Source: Eubacteriaceae bacterium
GTDB lineage: Bacteria > Bacillota > Clostridia > Peptostreptococcales > Anaerovoracaceae
DNA: 64,000 nucleotides
Reading direction: 5' to 3'
Assembly: GCA_022652985.1 (NCBI GenBank)
Contig: JALCRY010000005.1
Location: forward strand, 1 to 64,000
Made by a program: the position numbers and the translations under genes. Numbering within the stretch: position 1 is the stretch's first letter; each line of letters opens with the position of its first letter. The notes under the pieces are model-generated. The model did not search any database. It saw only the letters and a list, made by a program, of their open reading frames with translations, and was not told the DNA's origin. This document shows positions 15,972-24,555 of the stretch, piece after piece.

Positions 15972-17534
15972 TTATGCTATTTTGTCTTTTTTTTCCTCGT
16001 CGTTCCCATCGTTATTTTTTTTTCCGTTTTTTGCCACGATGCCTTCATATCTCTTGTACATAAGTACAGCGACTATTCCGAAGAGGACAGGACCTGCGAT
16101 CGACCAGATCGTTGTTATTTTATCGCCGTCTATCCAAGGCTCAATAATTGCAAACAGGTTGGCAAAACCGAGCATTGCTGTAACGATTATCGACCAGATC
16201 ATTGTGCTTGTCTTCGTCTTGAACATCTGGAAAGGTCTGTCGAGATCGTTGAGTGTCTTGAATCTCGGGAATGCGCCCGAAAGGAACATGTAAGGGATAG
16301 TCATTCCTACGTTTACCATAGCTGTGAGGATGAGGAAGAACTTCGCCATGGAGTTTCCTCCGAAAGCTACGAGGAAGATCATGATGCATACTACGATGCA
16401 CTGTACCCACATAGCGTTTACAGGCATTCCGTCTTCTTCTCTGACTTTACCCATTTTGCCCGGCCAGAGCTGATCCGGCGTTCCGTCGATGATCTGCTTG
16501 AGCGGTGAATATGTCAGTGTGAAGAATGCTCCGAAGAGTGCGAGCGACATTGCCAGTCCATAGAGTCTGGCAACGAGATGTCCCAGCATTACCTGAGTAG
16601 CGACTGTCGCGCCGAACACCTTGCCGAGTCCTACACCGAAGTTTGTCATTACTATATATGAGCAGTTTCCGAGGTTTACCATCGGGTTGGCCATAACGTT
16701 CTGCCAGTTCGTGAACGATCCTACGAGGAGGATGAGCAGCGAATAACCGACAACTACGACGCCTGCAGCGATGAGCACGCCCTTAGGGAATGTTTTGTTA
16801 GGGTTTTCTGTTTTATCTACGAGTCCGCCGACTGCCTCGAGGCCGCCGTATGCGAACAGTGCGTATACGATGAATGCGAGCATCAGGATAGGGTTTCCTG
16901 CATAATCAGGGTTGGTCGAATGAGCGAGTGAGCTGATGCCGTGGAACGGTTCAGCAAACTGTCCGTGGTTTCCGATCACGATAACGATGGAGCCGACCAG
17001 TACGATGATGTTTGTCAGTACTACAGCAGTACCGCCTATCGATGTAACTTTCTTTATCTTATCGAGTCCCTTTGTACATGTAAATGTTACGAGTATGATG
17101 AACAGTACACCCAGCACACCGAGTGCTCTCGGTCCGGAAAGAGCCTGGATCCCCAGGAGATGCCAGGACTGTGTTGTGTCTGCGCCGAACAGTGCGTTCG
17201 ATACAGGTACCCAGAGTCCGAAACCTACGTTTACCATCCAGATAACGTATGATGTGTACCACATGAATGTGCCGATAAATGCGTATTTAGGTCCTACTGA
17301 TTTTTCCATCCATGAATAGATACCGCCTGTTTCTTTTTTGAATGCGGAACCATATTCAGCTACCATGAAAGCATATGGAATGAAGAATGTGATGCCTGCG
17401 AGTATGAACCAGGGAATTGATGCATAACCCATTTTGTAAAATGCTCTCGGAATATTGTTGAAGCCGTAAACTGATGTAAAGATCATCAGGATCAGCGACA
17501 TGAGTCCGAGTTTTTTCGCGTCAACTTTTGCCAT
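15972..17534 (-). CDS. APC-superfamily amino-acid permease, YjeM-like
   Basis: A 520-residue, about 12-segment membrane transporter. The N-terminus MAKVDAKKLGLMSLILMIF with SVYGFNNIPRAFYKMGYASIP, the TM2-3 region GGIYSWMEKSVGPKYAFIG and TM6 YALFAYGGLEAVGGLVDKTENPNKTFPKG fit the glutamate:GABA antiporter/YjeM branch of the APC family. The C-terminal tail is hydrophilic and acidic/lysine-rich. It is the second gene after an M29 aminopeptidase (58 bases apart), so peptide breakdown and amino-acid transport seem to be joined. AGGAGG precedes the ATG. Confidence 0.88.
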   Translation of the reverse strand: MAKVDAKKLGLMSLILMIFTSVYGFNNIPRAFYKMGYASIPWFILAGITFFIPYAFMVAEYGSAFKKETGGIYSWMEKSVGPKYAFIGTFMWYTSYVIWMVNVGFGLWVPVSNALFGADTTQSWHLLGIQALSGPRALGVLGVLFIILVTFTCTKGLDKIKKVTSIGGTAVVLTNIIVLVGSIVIVIGNHGQFAEPFHGISSLAHSTNPDYAGNPILMLAFIVYALFAYGGLEAVGGLVDKTENPNKTFPKGVLIAAGVVVVGYSLLILLVGSFTNWQNVMANPMVNLGNCSYIVMTNFGVGLGKVFGATVATQVMLGHLVARLYGLAMSLALFGAFFTLTYSPLKQIIDGTPDQLWPGKMGKVREEDGMPVNAMWVQCIVVCIMIFLVAFGGNSMAKFFLILTAMVNVGMTIPYMFLSGAFPRFKTLNDLDRPFQMFKTKTSTMIWSIIVTAMLGFANLFAIIEPWIDGDKITTIWSIAGPVLFGIVAVLMYKRYEGIVAKNGKKNNDGNDEEKKDKIA

Positions 17535-17592
17535 TGTGACTTTCCTCCTAATAATGAATAATGTTATAGAATAGTGGTAATAGTGCGATGAA

Positions 17593-18702
17593 CTAGTTGA
17601 GATTCTCCGGATTCAGACATGCCAGCTCCGGAATGACGAACCTGCCGTCTTTTCTGATGAGCTGATCATCGAAGTAGATCTCCCCGCCTCCGAAATCTTC
17701 GCGCTGTATCAGCACGAGATCCCAGTGTATCGCGGAATCGTTTCCGTTGGGAGCGTCTTCGTATGACTGTCCCGGTGTGAGGTGGATGCTGCCGCTTATC
17801 TTCTCGTCGAAGAGCGTATCCTTCATCGGATTGAGTACATAAGGGTTGATCCCGAAGGAGAACTCCCCGAAGTATCTCGCGCCCTCGTCTGTATCGAGGA
17901 TCTTGTTGATCCTTTCCGTGTCGTTAGCCGTAGCTTCCACGATCCTGCCGTCCTTGATAAGGAATCTGATGTTTTCAAAGGTAAATCCCTGCTGTTCCGA
18001 AGGGGTGTTATAAGCTATCGTTCCGTTCATCGATTCTCTGACAGGTGCGGTATAAACTTCTCCGTCCGGAATGTTCATCGTGCCTGCGCATTTGACCGCC
18101 GGTATGCCTTTGATGGAAAATCTCAGGTCTGTTCCCGGTCCCGTGATCCTGACCTTGTCGGTCCTGTTCATGAGACTCACGAGCTTTTCCATTGCTTTGC
18201 CCATCTTCTCGTAGTCGAGCGTGCACACGTCGAAATAGAAATCCTCGAAAGCTTCCAGACTGCTGTTGGAGAGCTGAGCCATAGCATGATTCGGATAACG
18301 GAGTATTACCCATTTCGTGTTGTTGACTCTGTAGTTCAGCGTCGGCGACATATACTTCAGATACTTGTTCATATTGTCGCCCGGTACGTCTGACAGCTCG
18401 GATACGTTGTCTGTACCCTTCACTTTGATGTAGCAGTTCATCTGCTTCATCTGTGCGAGCTGTATCTCGTTTTCGAGTTTGATCTGTTCATCCGGCGCCT
18501 GCATGAGGATCGATCTCATGATGCGTGAATCTCTGTTCCTTACGAACGGTATCCCTCCCGCTTCATATACATCGTCCACGATCTTCGTGACAAGACCCTT
18601 GGTAGCTTCGCCCTCATAATCAATGAGAACTTTTTCGCCCGGCTGCACATTCGTCGAATAGTTTACGAGCAGATTCGACAGCTTATTGATCCTTTCGTCC
18701 AT
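17593..18702 (-). CDS. Aminopeptidase, M29 (thermophilic aminopeptidase) family
   Basis: A 369-residue cytosolic metallo-aminopeptidase that removes N-terminal residues from peptides using a two-metal site. Expected ligands are visible in order: the Glu in NIPDGEVYTAPV, the Glu in YFGEFSFGINP, the His in SGSIHLTPGQSY and the His/Asp in SAIHWDLVL. The length is slightly short of the common 400-410. It heads an operon with the APC permease and has a near-consensus sigma-70 promoter upstream, itself preceded by three dyads. Confidence 0.93.
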   Translation of the reverse strand: MDERINKLSNLLVNYSTNVQPGEKVLIDYEGEATKGLVTKIVDDVYEAGGIPFVRNRDSRIMRSILMQAPDEQIKLENEIQLAQMKQMNCYIKVKGTDNVSELSDVPGDNMNKYLKYMSPTLNYRVNNTKWVILRYPNHAMAQLSNSSLEAFEDFYFDVCTLDYEKMGKAMEKLVSLMNRTDKVRITGPGTDLRFSIKGIPAVKCAGTMNIPDGEVYTAPVRESMNGTIAYNTPSEQQGFTFENIRFLIKDGRIVEATANDTERINKILDTDEGARYFGEFSFGINPYVLNPMKDTLFDEKISGSIHLTPGQSYEDAPNGNDSAIHWDLVLIQREDFGGGEIYFDDQLIRKDGRFVIPELACLNPENLN

Positions 18703-18780
18703 AGTTATGTTTCCTCTGAATCATTTGGTGGTTTTATATTAAATACATACACTTTTGCCTGGATTTCTCCGGCAAGTGTC

Positions 18781-18808
18781 ATTATATCCAATAAAAAAAG
18801 CGTGTCAA
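18781..18808 (-). promoter_or_regulatory. Sigma-70 promoter of the aminopeptidase-permease operon
   Basis: On the minus strand TTGACA (18803-18808) is followed after 16 bases by TATAAT (18781-18786), perfect hexamers. An inverted repeat AAAGCGTG (18797-18804) with CACGCTTT (18831-18838) overlaps the -35 and may be an operator. No sigma-54 signature was found here. Confidence 0.75.
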
Positions 18809-18838
18809 CCCCTTGAAAAACAGGCGTTTCCACGCTTT

Positions 18839-18926
18839 AAGTCATTTTTGACTTGACTTTTGTCGAGCAACTTTTGCTTTAAGTCGAATCCAACTTATAT
18901 GCCCAATTTTAAGTTATTTATGACTC
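18839..18926. promoter_or_regulatory. Three activator-type dyads AAGTYR-N4-YRACTY
   Basis: The dyads are AAGTCATTTTTGACTT (18839-18854, perfect), AAGTCGAATCCAACTT (18881-18896) and AAGTTATTTATGACTC (18911-18926). Their centres are 42 and 30 bases apart, about four and three helix turns. They lie 30-120 bases beyond the -35 of the aminopeptidase promoter. The nearby TyrR-like regulator is the best candidate to bind them. The rest of the 308-base gap is AT-rich without other signals. Confidence 0.6.
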
Positions 18927-19010
18927 AGAAATTAAATTTTGTTTTTTTTTGTTTTTTTGGAATTCGTGCTCAAAGTATCCGGGCACCGGCAATTTTTATC
19001 ACGTACTTTA

Positions 19011-19364
19011 TCACGTATTCATTACGTTATATACGAGCTGCCCGGCAAAAGTCACAGCCAGGACCAAGAGCACGACAAGCGAAATATTCGCGACTTTGTC
19101 GAACGACCTTTCCTGCGCTTCAGACAGTCCGCCGGTTTTCTGCACCTTTGACGCCAGCGAAGCGAGATACAGCCAGTAGAATACGTAATAGACGAGACAT
19201 GCGACCATTACCGCATAGCATATCCGCGCCCACTGCACATTTCCGGGTCCGCCCATCTGACCGTAGTCTATCCAGATCAGCGCCGCGAAAAGCACCGCCC
19301 AGATGACGCACCTCTTCGGACCCATATAAATATTATCCTTCATTTTCTTCTTTAATCCGTTCAT
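19011..19364 (-). CDS. Small membrane protein of unknown function
   Basis: A 117-residue protein with three likely membrane segments (CVIWAVLFAALIWI; ICYAVMVACLVYYVFYWLYL; ISLVVLLVLAVTFAGQLVY) and a charged loop (LSEAQERSFDKVA). No family recognised. Its start overlaps the regulator stop by four bases, so it is translated from the same message as the TyrR-like regulator. Confidence 0.65.
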   Translation of the reverse strand: MNGLKKKMKDNIYMGPKRCVIWAVLFAALIWIDYGQMGGPGNVQWARICYAVMVACLVYYVFYWLYLASLASKVQKTGGLSEAQERSFDKVANISLVVLLVLAVTFAGQLVYNVMNT

Positions 19365-20698
19365 TTTCCCTTCTCTTTCATCTTGCCGATGCCGTATTTG
19401 CGCATCAGCCTTGACGCCTTTGTCTGCGACATTCCCATCGCGCCGGCTATCTTGTACGAACTTCCGTACTGCCGGTACGCCTCTTCAAGCATGCGCCTTT
19501 CATAAGTTTCCACAGCATCGTCGAAATCCGGCGGCAGCTGCGCGTCGAAACTGCCGAGCGGCGCTATTATCGTATCCGGCAGATCCGCTGTTTCAATGAC
19601 GTTTTCCTTCGAAGTGACTATCACCCGCTCGACCGCATTCTGCAGTTCGCTGACATTGCCCGGCCACTCGTATTTCCGCAGCGCGTACCGCGCCTTGTCC
19701 GAAAAACTCTTGTTCATGTGATACTGGTAATTGAACCTGGCAGCGAAATAATCCAGGAGAACATCAAAATCCTCCTTCCGCTCCTTGAGCGTCGGTATGT
19801 TGAACTCGATGACTCTGAGGCGGTAATACAGGTCTTCTCTGAACCGTCCGTCTTTGATCTGGTTCTCGAGGCTCATGCTCGTGGCGGATATTATCCTCGC
19901 GTTCACTTTCCTCTCCTTGGCCGCGCCGAGCGGCACATAAGTCCCGTCCTGTATCATCCGCAGGATCTTTCCCTGCACGGACAGAGGCATCATCCCGATT
20001 TCATCTATAAACAGAGTCCCGCCGTTCGCGATCTCGGCCAGTCCCGCTTTGCCGGTCCCGCCTATGTCAGGCCCGGCGCCCGGAAGATAGCCGAATAAAA
20101 CTGCCTCCATCTGATTCTCGGGAACAGCGGCGCAGTCGATCGCCACGAATTCTCCCTTCGATCTTTTGCTGCTCTCGTGGATGAATTTTGCGAGAGTGCT
20201 CTTTCCCGATCCCTTTTCACCGGTGATCAGTATCGTGGAGTCGAATGTCGAGATCCTCTCTATCGTCATCTTTATTTCATTCATCTTCTGACTGATGAAG
20301 ACCATGCTGTCGCCGGTCCGTTCTTCGCCGGAGAAATAATCGGCAGGCTCGTCGGAAGTCCTTCTGTCGTCGTAGATGGCTTCGATCACATACTTTATAT
20401 CGCCGTCGCTGTCCGTGACAGGTGTAGTAATGATGGCGTAGTCCTCCCCGGACTTGTCCTGCTTTTCCACAATTACAGTCCTTTTCAGCTCAAGCACGCG
20501 GGGGAGCGCCGTTATCCGGTCGACATACACCGGATCGGTATCATAAAGACTTTTTCCTTCATATGAGGCGGCGCCTTCCATAAACAAATCGGCAAAACCG
20601 CGGTTGCAGTAAATGATATTGCGTTCCGTGTCAAATACACACACGCTCACCTGAAGTGTGTCTATTATATTTTTGAAGAATGTGTTTTCATCCGCCAT
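19361..20698 (-). CDS. TyrR-like AAA+ transcriptional regulator with PAS domain, GAFTGA loop lost
   Basis: A 445-residue regulator. A PAS domain (VSVCVFDTERNIIYCNRGFA) fills about residues 10-120. A sigma-54-activator-type AAA+ domain follows, with Walker A GEKGSGKST and Walker B FIDEIG. A Fis-like helix-turn-helix (SSYKIAGAMGMSQTKASRLM) ends the protein. The loop that contacts sigma-54, normally GAFTGA, reads GAGPDI within GYLPGAGPDIGGTGK; TyrR of enterobacteria has a similar loss and acts with sigma-70. The start at 20698 is chosen over 20776 because AGGAG lies nine bases upstream. It is divergent from the PepV dipeptidase and upstream of the peptidase/permease operon, its probable targets. 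Confidence 0.8.
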   Translation of the reverse strand: MADENTFFKNIIDTLQVSVCVFDTERNIIYCNRGFADLFMEGAASYEGKSLYDTDPVYVDRITALPRVLELKRTVIVEKQDKSGEDYAIITTPVTDSDGDIKYVIEAIYDDRRTSDEPADYFSGEERTGDSMVFISQKMNEIKMTIERISTFDSTILITGEKGSGKSTLAKFIHESSKRSKGEFVAIDCAAVPENQMEAVLFGYLPGAGPDIGGTGKAGLAEIANGGTLFIDEIGMMPLSVQGKILRMIQDGTYVPLGAAKERKVNARIISATSMSLENQIKDGRFREDLYYRLRVIEFNIPTLKERKEDFDVLLDYFAARFNYQYHMNKSFSDKARYALRKYEWPGNVSELQNAVERVIVTSKENVIETADLPDTIIAPLGSFDAQLPPDFDDAVETYERRMLEEAYRQYGSSYKIAGAMGMSQTKASRLMRKYGIGKMKEKGK

Positions 20699-20767
20699 AG
20701 TATATTTCTCCTGCTGAAATTGTATCATTGGAAAGACCCGATTACAAGATTTTAGCGCCGAAGACAC

Positions 20768-20795
20768 TTTACACACCGCCTGCCAGCCTATAAAA
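20768..20795 (+). promoter_or_regulatory. Candidate promoter of pepV
   Basis: TTTACA and TATAAA are separated by about 15 bases upstream of the dipeptidase. A TTGTATC / GATTACAA inverted pair lies between this and the regulator start and may be an operator. Confidence 0.35.
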
Positions 20796-20832
20796 TGTTA
20801 ATGTCAGAGTTTTTTACGGAGGGAGACACATC

Positions 20833-22245
20833 ATGGATTTCAATCAGGAAGTCGAGTCGTATAAAGACGATATCATATCAGACGTTCAGAAACTGATAGC
20901 AATAAAAAGCGTCAAAGAAAAGACGGGAAAAGAAGGCGCGCCTTTCGGCGACGGCATCTCGCAGGCTCTCGGCTTCTGTCTTGACCTCGCGTCATCCATG
21001 GGCTTCAAAACGAAAAATATCGACGGTTACTGCGGATATGCCGAATACGGCGAAGGCCCGTCATATATCTGCGCGGTCACGCACCTCGATACTATTGAGG
21101 AAGGCCGCGGCTGGAAACACGACCCGTTCAGCGGCGATATCGAAGACGGAAAAATATACGGCCGCGGAGCCATCGACAACAAGGGTCCGGCAGTCACTCT
21201 TCTGTATGCGCTGAAAGCGCTTGCCGACAGCGGCGTGCAGCCCGGCAGAAAGATCCGCGTGATCTTCGGGACAGATGAAGAAGGCGGCCTCAGCACCGAC
21301 TCTCTCTACCGCGATATGATGCATTACCTGAAGAAAGAAGCTCCGCCGCTGATGGGTTTTACCATCGAAGCTAATTTCCCGGCGGTCTACGCGGAAAAGG
21401 GACTGCTGTTCACGCAGTTCACCAAAAAGATCATGCAGCCTGACGATGAAAAAGTTCTATATATCAAAGGAGGCGTGCAGCCGAATACCGTGCCGGCATA
21501 CTGCAAAGCCAAGCTGATCACGAACGACCGCAGCGCCATCATTGAAAAAATCAGAAAATACGCTCTCGACAACATGCTCGACTTCAACGTCGACATGGAA
21601 GAGGACGGTATAATAGTTGAAGCCTTCGGCAGTGAAGTTCACAGCGGCTGGCTCGAGTCCGGCAAAAATGCCGCGCTCATGATCATCAGACTGCTGGCCG
21701 AAACACGCTTCGGCGGGAGCGATATGGCGGAGACCATGCAGTTCCTGATCGACAAGCTCGGGAGCGGCATCTACGGCGAGGGCCTCGGCATCGAATACGA
21801 AGACGAATTTTCCGGCAAGCTCACGCACAATCTCGGCGTGATAGATTTCGACAACCGCTTCATCAGAGTGGACCTCGATTTCCGCTATCCGGTCACCTGC
21901 GACTTTGAAGAGTCTATGGAAGTAATAAAAGAAGCTTTCGGAAAGGCCGGCTTCGATCTGAAGATCTGCTGCAGCCTGAAGCCGATATATTATCCTCCGC
22001 GCGATCATTTCGCGATCAAGCCTCTCGTGGAAGCCTACCGCGCGATCACCGGAGATGTCACCGAACCTATTGCCATAGGCGGCAGCACATATGCCAAATC
22101 GATGACCAACATCGTCGCCTTTGGGCCGGTATTCCCGGGCGAAAAACAAGTTGCCCATACAGTGGACGAGTACGTCAAGATCGACGACCTCATGCTGATG
22201 GGCAAGATATATGCGAAAGCTCTTTACGACCTTTCCAACGTATGA
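20833..22245 (+). CDS. pepV: M20-family dipeptidase, PepV/Sapep type
   Basis: A 470-residue di-zinc dipeptidase releasing amino acids from dipeptides. Metal and catalytic residues are seen in VTHLDTIEEG, GAIDNKGPA, GTDEEGG and the end region GGSTYAKSM...VFPGEKQVAHTVDEY. The inserted lid domain of PepV (about residues 190-380) is present, giving the usual length of 465-470. AGGGAG precedes the ATG. It ends exactly where the convergent panE-like gene ends. Confidence 0.92.
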   Translation: MDFNQEVESYKDDIISDVQKLIAIKSVKEKTGKEGAPFGDGISQALGFCLDLASSMGFKTKNIDGYCGYAEYGEGPSYICAVTHLDTIEEGRGWKHDPFSGDIEDGKIYGRGAIDNKGPAVTLLYALKALADSGVQPGRKIRVIFGTDEEGGLSTDSLYRDMMHYLKKEAPPLMGFTIEANFPAVYAEKGLLFTQFTKKIMQPDDEKVLYIKGGVQPNTVPAYCKAKLITNDRSAIIEKIRKYALDNMLDFNVDMEEDGIIVEAFGSEVHSGWLESGKNAALMIIRLLAETRFGGSDMAETMQFLIDKLGSGIYGEGLGIEYEDEFSGKLTHNLGVIDFDNRFIRVDLDFRYPVTCDFEESMEVIKEAFGKAGFDLKICCSLKPIYYPPRDHFAIKPLVEAYRAITGDVTEPIAIGGSTYAKSMTNIVAFGPVFPGEKQVAHTVDEYVKIDDLMLMGKIYAKALYDLSNV

Positions 22246-23166
22246 TCAAAAATTTCTTTCGAGCAGTCTGACCAGTGTGCAGACTGTTTCGTTTCTCGGC
22301 ACCGGATATCCGGCTGCCCGCGCGCGGCGGACGATCTCGCCGTTCAGGCAGTCTATTTCCGTGCGCCTGCCGTTCATTATGTCCTGAGCCATCGACGGGA
22401 AATGCCCTTTATGCGTGACCATTATCGTGCGGGCGCGGGCGAAAGCCGCCTCCCGGTCGACATTCACGCCGAGCTTTTCCGCCAGTCCCAGAGTCTCCTC
22501 CATGATATCGAACACGAGCCTTTCCCCGTCTTCGACTTCACAGAATCTGCTCTGCGGCAGACGCGTAAGAGCGGACACCGGATTGAACCCGCTGTTGAGA
22601 GCGGCCTTCCCCCAGATGGCGCCGTACACATCATCCGCGATTTCCGCAGTCAGTCCGCAGGCGTTCATCACGCCGCACACCTCGTGCAGTAATGCGCAGT
22701 CACTTTCATCGGCCATGCCTATGTACGCCTTTCTGTCTGTGCCCATCGTTCTGATCTCCCCCGGGCCTGTGACCGCCCCCGGCATCGTGAGCGCCCCGCA
22801 GATTATATGATCACGCGGAACGAACTTCTCCGTGCGTTCAACGTTCCCGAGCCCGTTCTGCAGAGTCATGAGATAAGTATCGCCGCCGATCATCCCGCGG
22901 CATTTTTCCAGCACAGCGGACGAGTCCTGCGCCTTGGTGAACAGGATCACCAGATCGAACGGATCATGAAGCTCACCCGCCATCGCAGTTCTGACCTTTA
23001 CGTATATATCCTTCTCATCCCACAGCATATGAATGCCGTGCAGGCGGATCGCCTCTTCAGTTTCTCTTCTGCCGGCGGTGACCATCGTCACGTCTTCGCC
23101 TCCGTCCGCGAGACACGCGCCGAAAAGCATCCCCATCGCGCCCGTGCCTATTACTGCAATTTTCAT
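22246..23166 (-). CDS. panE: Ketopantoate reductase family protein (PanE/ApbA)
   Basis: A 306-residue NADP-dependent reductase of the 6-phosphogluconate-dehydrogenase-like fold. GTGAMGMLFGACLADGG is the dinucleotide site, TLQNGLGN the middle motif, and the catalytic Lys is in AIWGKAALNSGFNP. PanE makes pantoate for coenzyme A; paralogues act on other 2-keto acids, and no pan gene is adjacent, so the exact substrate is not assured. It stands alone, convergent with pepV without a gap. Confidence 0.85.
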   Translation of the reverse strand: MKIAVIGTGAMGMLFGACLADGGEDVTMVTAGRRETEEAIRLHGIHMLWDEKDIYVKVRTAMAGELHDPFDLVILFTKAQDSSAVLEKCRGMIGGDTYLMTLQNGLGNVERTEKFVPRDHIICGALTMPGAVTGPGEIRTMGTDRKAYIGMADESDCALLHEVCGVMNACGLTAEIADDVYGAIWGKAALNSGFNPVSALTRLPQSRFCEVEDGERLVFDIMEETLGLAEKLGVNVDREAAFARARTIMVTHKGHFPSMAQDIMNGRRTEIDCLNGEIVRRARAAGYPVPRNETVCTLVRLLERNF

Positions 23167-23238
23167 CTCCGTATCCTTTCTTTTTGTGTTCTACACACAA
23201 TATAATGCCTCTTATTTATGTGATTATCAAACTTTTTC

Positions 23239-23267
23239 TTTACATCCCCTGCCGAAAGTGTTAATAT
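23239..23267 (+). promoter_or_regulatory. Sigma-70 promoter of the aromatic operon
   Basis: TTTACA (23239-23244), a 17-base spacer and TAATAT (23262-23267) lie just upstream of the tyrosine-rich leader. Confidence 0.75.
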
Positions 23268-23301
23268 AGGGACAATCACTAAAGAAAGGACGCACTTACA
23301 A

Positions 23302-23388
23302 ATGCATATTTCAGCATTTACAGCAGCATACGCTTACTATTATTCTTACTACTATTTCGGTAAGAAGAGTTTGGCTGTTGTGAAATGA
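23302..23388 (+). CDS. Tyrosine-rich leader peptide of the aromatic amino-acid operon
   Basis: A 28-codon frame reads MHISAFTAAYAYYYSYYYF and ends with GKKSLAVVK. Seven of its residues are Tyr, six of them in the cluster YYYSYYY, and two are Phe. AAAGGA precedes the ATG by 11 bases. It is too short for the ORF track. Position between a promoter and an intrinsic terminator, ahead of DAHP synthase and prephenate dehydrogenase, marks it as an attenuation leader: slow translation at Tyr codons when charged tRNA-Tyr is scarce would favour read-through. A nine-base stem (CAGCATACG, 23324-23332, with CGTATGCTG, 23389-23397) encloses the Tyr codons and would be opened by a ribosome stalled there. Confidence 0.85.
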   Translation: MHISAFTAAYAYYYSYYYFGKKSLAVVK

Positions 23389-23426
23389 CGTATGCTGTCG
23401 TCCCGATAACATAATTGAGATCATTG

Positions 23427-23458
23427 TCCGCAGGCGAACTCAGCCTGCGGATTTTTTT
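23427..23458 (+). terminator. Attenuator terminator of the aromatic operon
   Basis: TCCGCAGGC (23427-23435) pairs with GCCTGCGGA (23443-23451) and is followed by seven T residues. It lies between the leader peptide and the DAHP synthase gene, so transcription must read through it to express the operon. I could not fix the alternative antiterminator pairing by eye. Confidence 0.88.
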
Positions 23459-23512
23459 ACGTCATCACAAACCATTATATAAAGCCGGGGAAGCCGGCAG
23501 GAGGAAAGTAAA

Positions 23513-24538
23513 ATGATAATAATACTGAGGGAGAATCCCGAACAGAAGCAGCTGGAAAATCTCGTCTCATGGCTGAAGAGCATGGGCCTTGATATCCATT
23601 ACAGCAAGGGCGTCAACAAAACCATCATGGGTCTTATCGGCGATACCGCTTCTGTAGACATGGATCTGATCCAGGCGCTCGACATCGTCGAAAAGGTTAT
23701 GAGAGTCACTGAGCCTTACAAGAACGCCAACAGGAAATTCCATCCGCAGGACACAGTCGTCACCGTCGGCAGCGGCGAGAACGAAGTGAAGATCGGCGGA
23801 GGAAATTTCCAGATCATCGCCGGCCCGTGTTCGGTTGAAAGTGAAGAGCAGATCATCGAAGTAGCCAAAGCCGTCAAAGAGGCGGGCGCGGGACTGATGA
23901 GAGGCGGCGCCTTCAAGCCGAGGACTTCGCCTTACTCGTTCCAGGGACTGCGCGGTGAGGGACTCGATCTTCTCAGCCTGGCCAAGAAAGAAACCGGTCT
24001 CCCGATCGTAACTGAAATCATGGATCTGTCCCAGCTCGATCTCTTCGAAGACGTCGATGTCATCCAGGTCGGAGCGAGGAACATGCAGAACTTCGAACTC
24101 CTGAAGGAACTCGGTCATCTCGACAAGCCGATCCTGCTCAAGCGCGGACTCTCCAGCACGATCGAAGAGCTCCTCATGAGCGCGGAATACATCATGTCGG
24201 GCAGGAACCAGAATGTCATCCTCTGTGAAAGAGGCATAAGAACATTCGAAACAATGACCAGAAACACTCTCGACCTTTCCGCCATTCCGGTGCTCAAGGA
24301 AAAGACACACCTGCCGATCATCGTCGACCCGTCGCATGCTACCGGCATCAACAGCCTTGTAAAGCCTATGGCCATGGCGGCCACAGCGGCAGGCGCGGAC
24401 GGACTTATGATCGAAGTGCACAATGACCCGGCACACGCGCTCTGCGACGGACCTCAGTCGCTCAGACCGGAGCAGTTCGCAGACGTCGTCAAAGCGGTCG
24501 AGGCGATACGCCCGTTCGCATTCGGAGTACAGCAGTAA
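23513..24538 (+). CDS. aroF: 3-deoxy-7-phosphoheptulonate (DAHP) synthase, type I-beta
   Basis: A 341-residue enzyme that condenses phosphoenolpyruvate and erythrose 4-phosphate, the entry step of the shikimate pathway. Residues 1-70 match the ferredoxin-like regulatory domain of Thermotoga-type enzymes, which mediates feedback by Tyr or Phe. The barrel follows, with IIAGPCSVES, GGAFKPRTSPYSFQG, QVGARNMQNF, LLKRG and DPSHATG. GGAGG lies upstream. It is the first structural gene after the attenuator. Confidence 0.96.
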   Translation: MIIILRENPEQKQLENLVSWLKSMGLDIHYSKGVNKTIMGLIGDTASVDMDLIQALDIVEKVMRVTEPYKNANRKFHPQDTVVTVGSGENEVKIGGGNFQIIAGPCSVESEEQIIEVAKAVKEAGAGLMRGGAFKPRTSPYSFQGLRGEGLDLLSLAKKETGLPIVTEIMDLSQLDLFEDVDVIQVGARNMQNFELLKELGHLDKPILLKRGLSSTIEELLMSAEYIMSGRNQNVILCERGIRTFETMTRNTLDLSAIPVLKEKTHLPIIVDPSHATGINSLVKPMAMAATAAGADGLMIEVHNDPAHALCDGPQSLRPEQFADVVKAVEAIRPFAFGVQQ

Positions 24539-24555
24539 TATCGGAGGAAAGTGAA

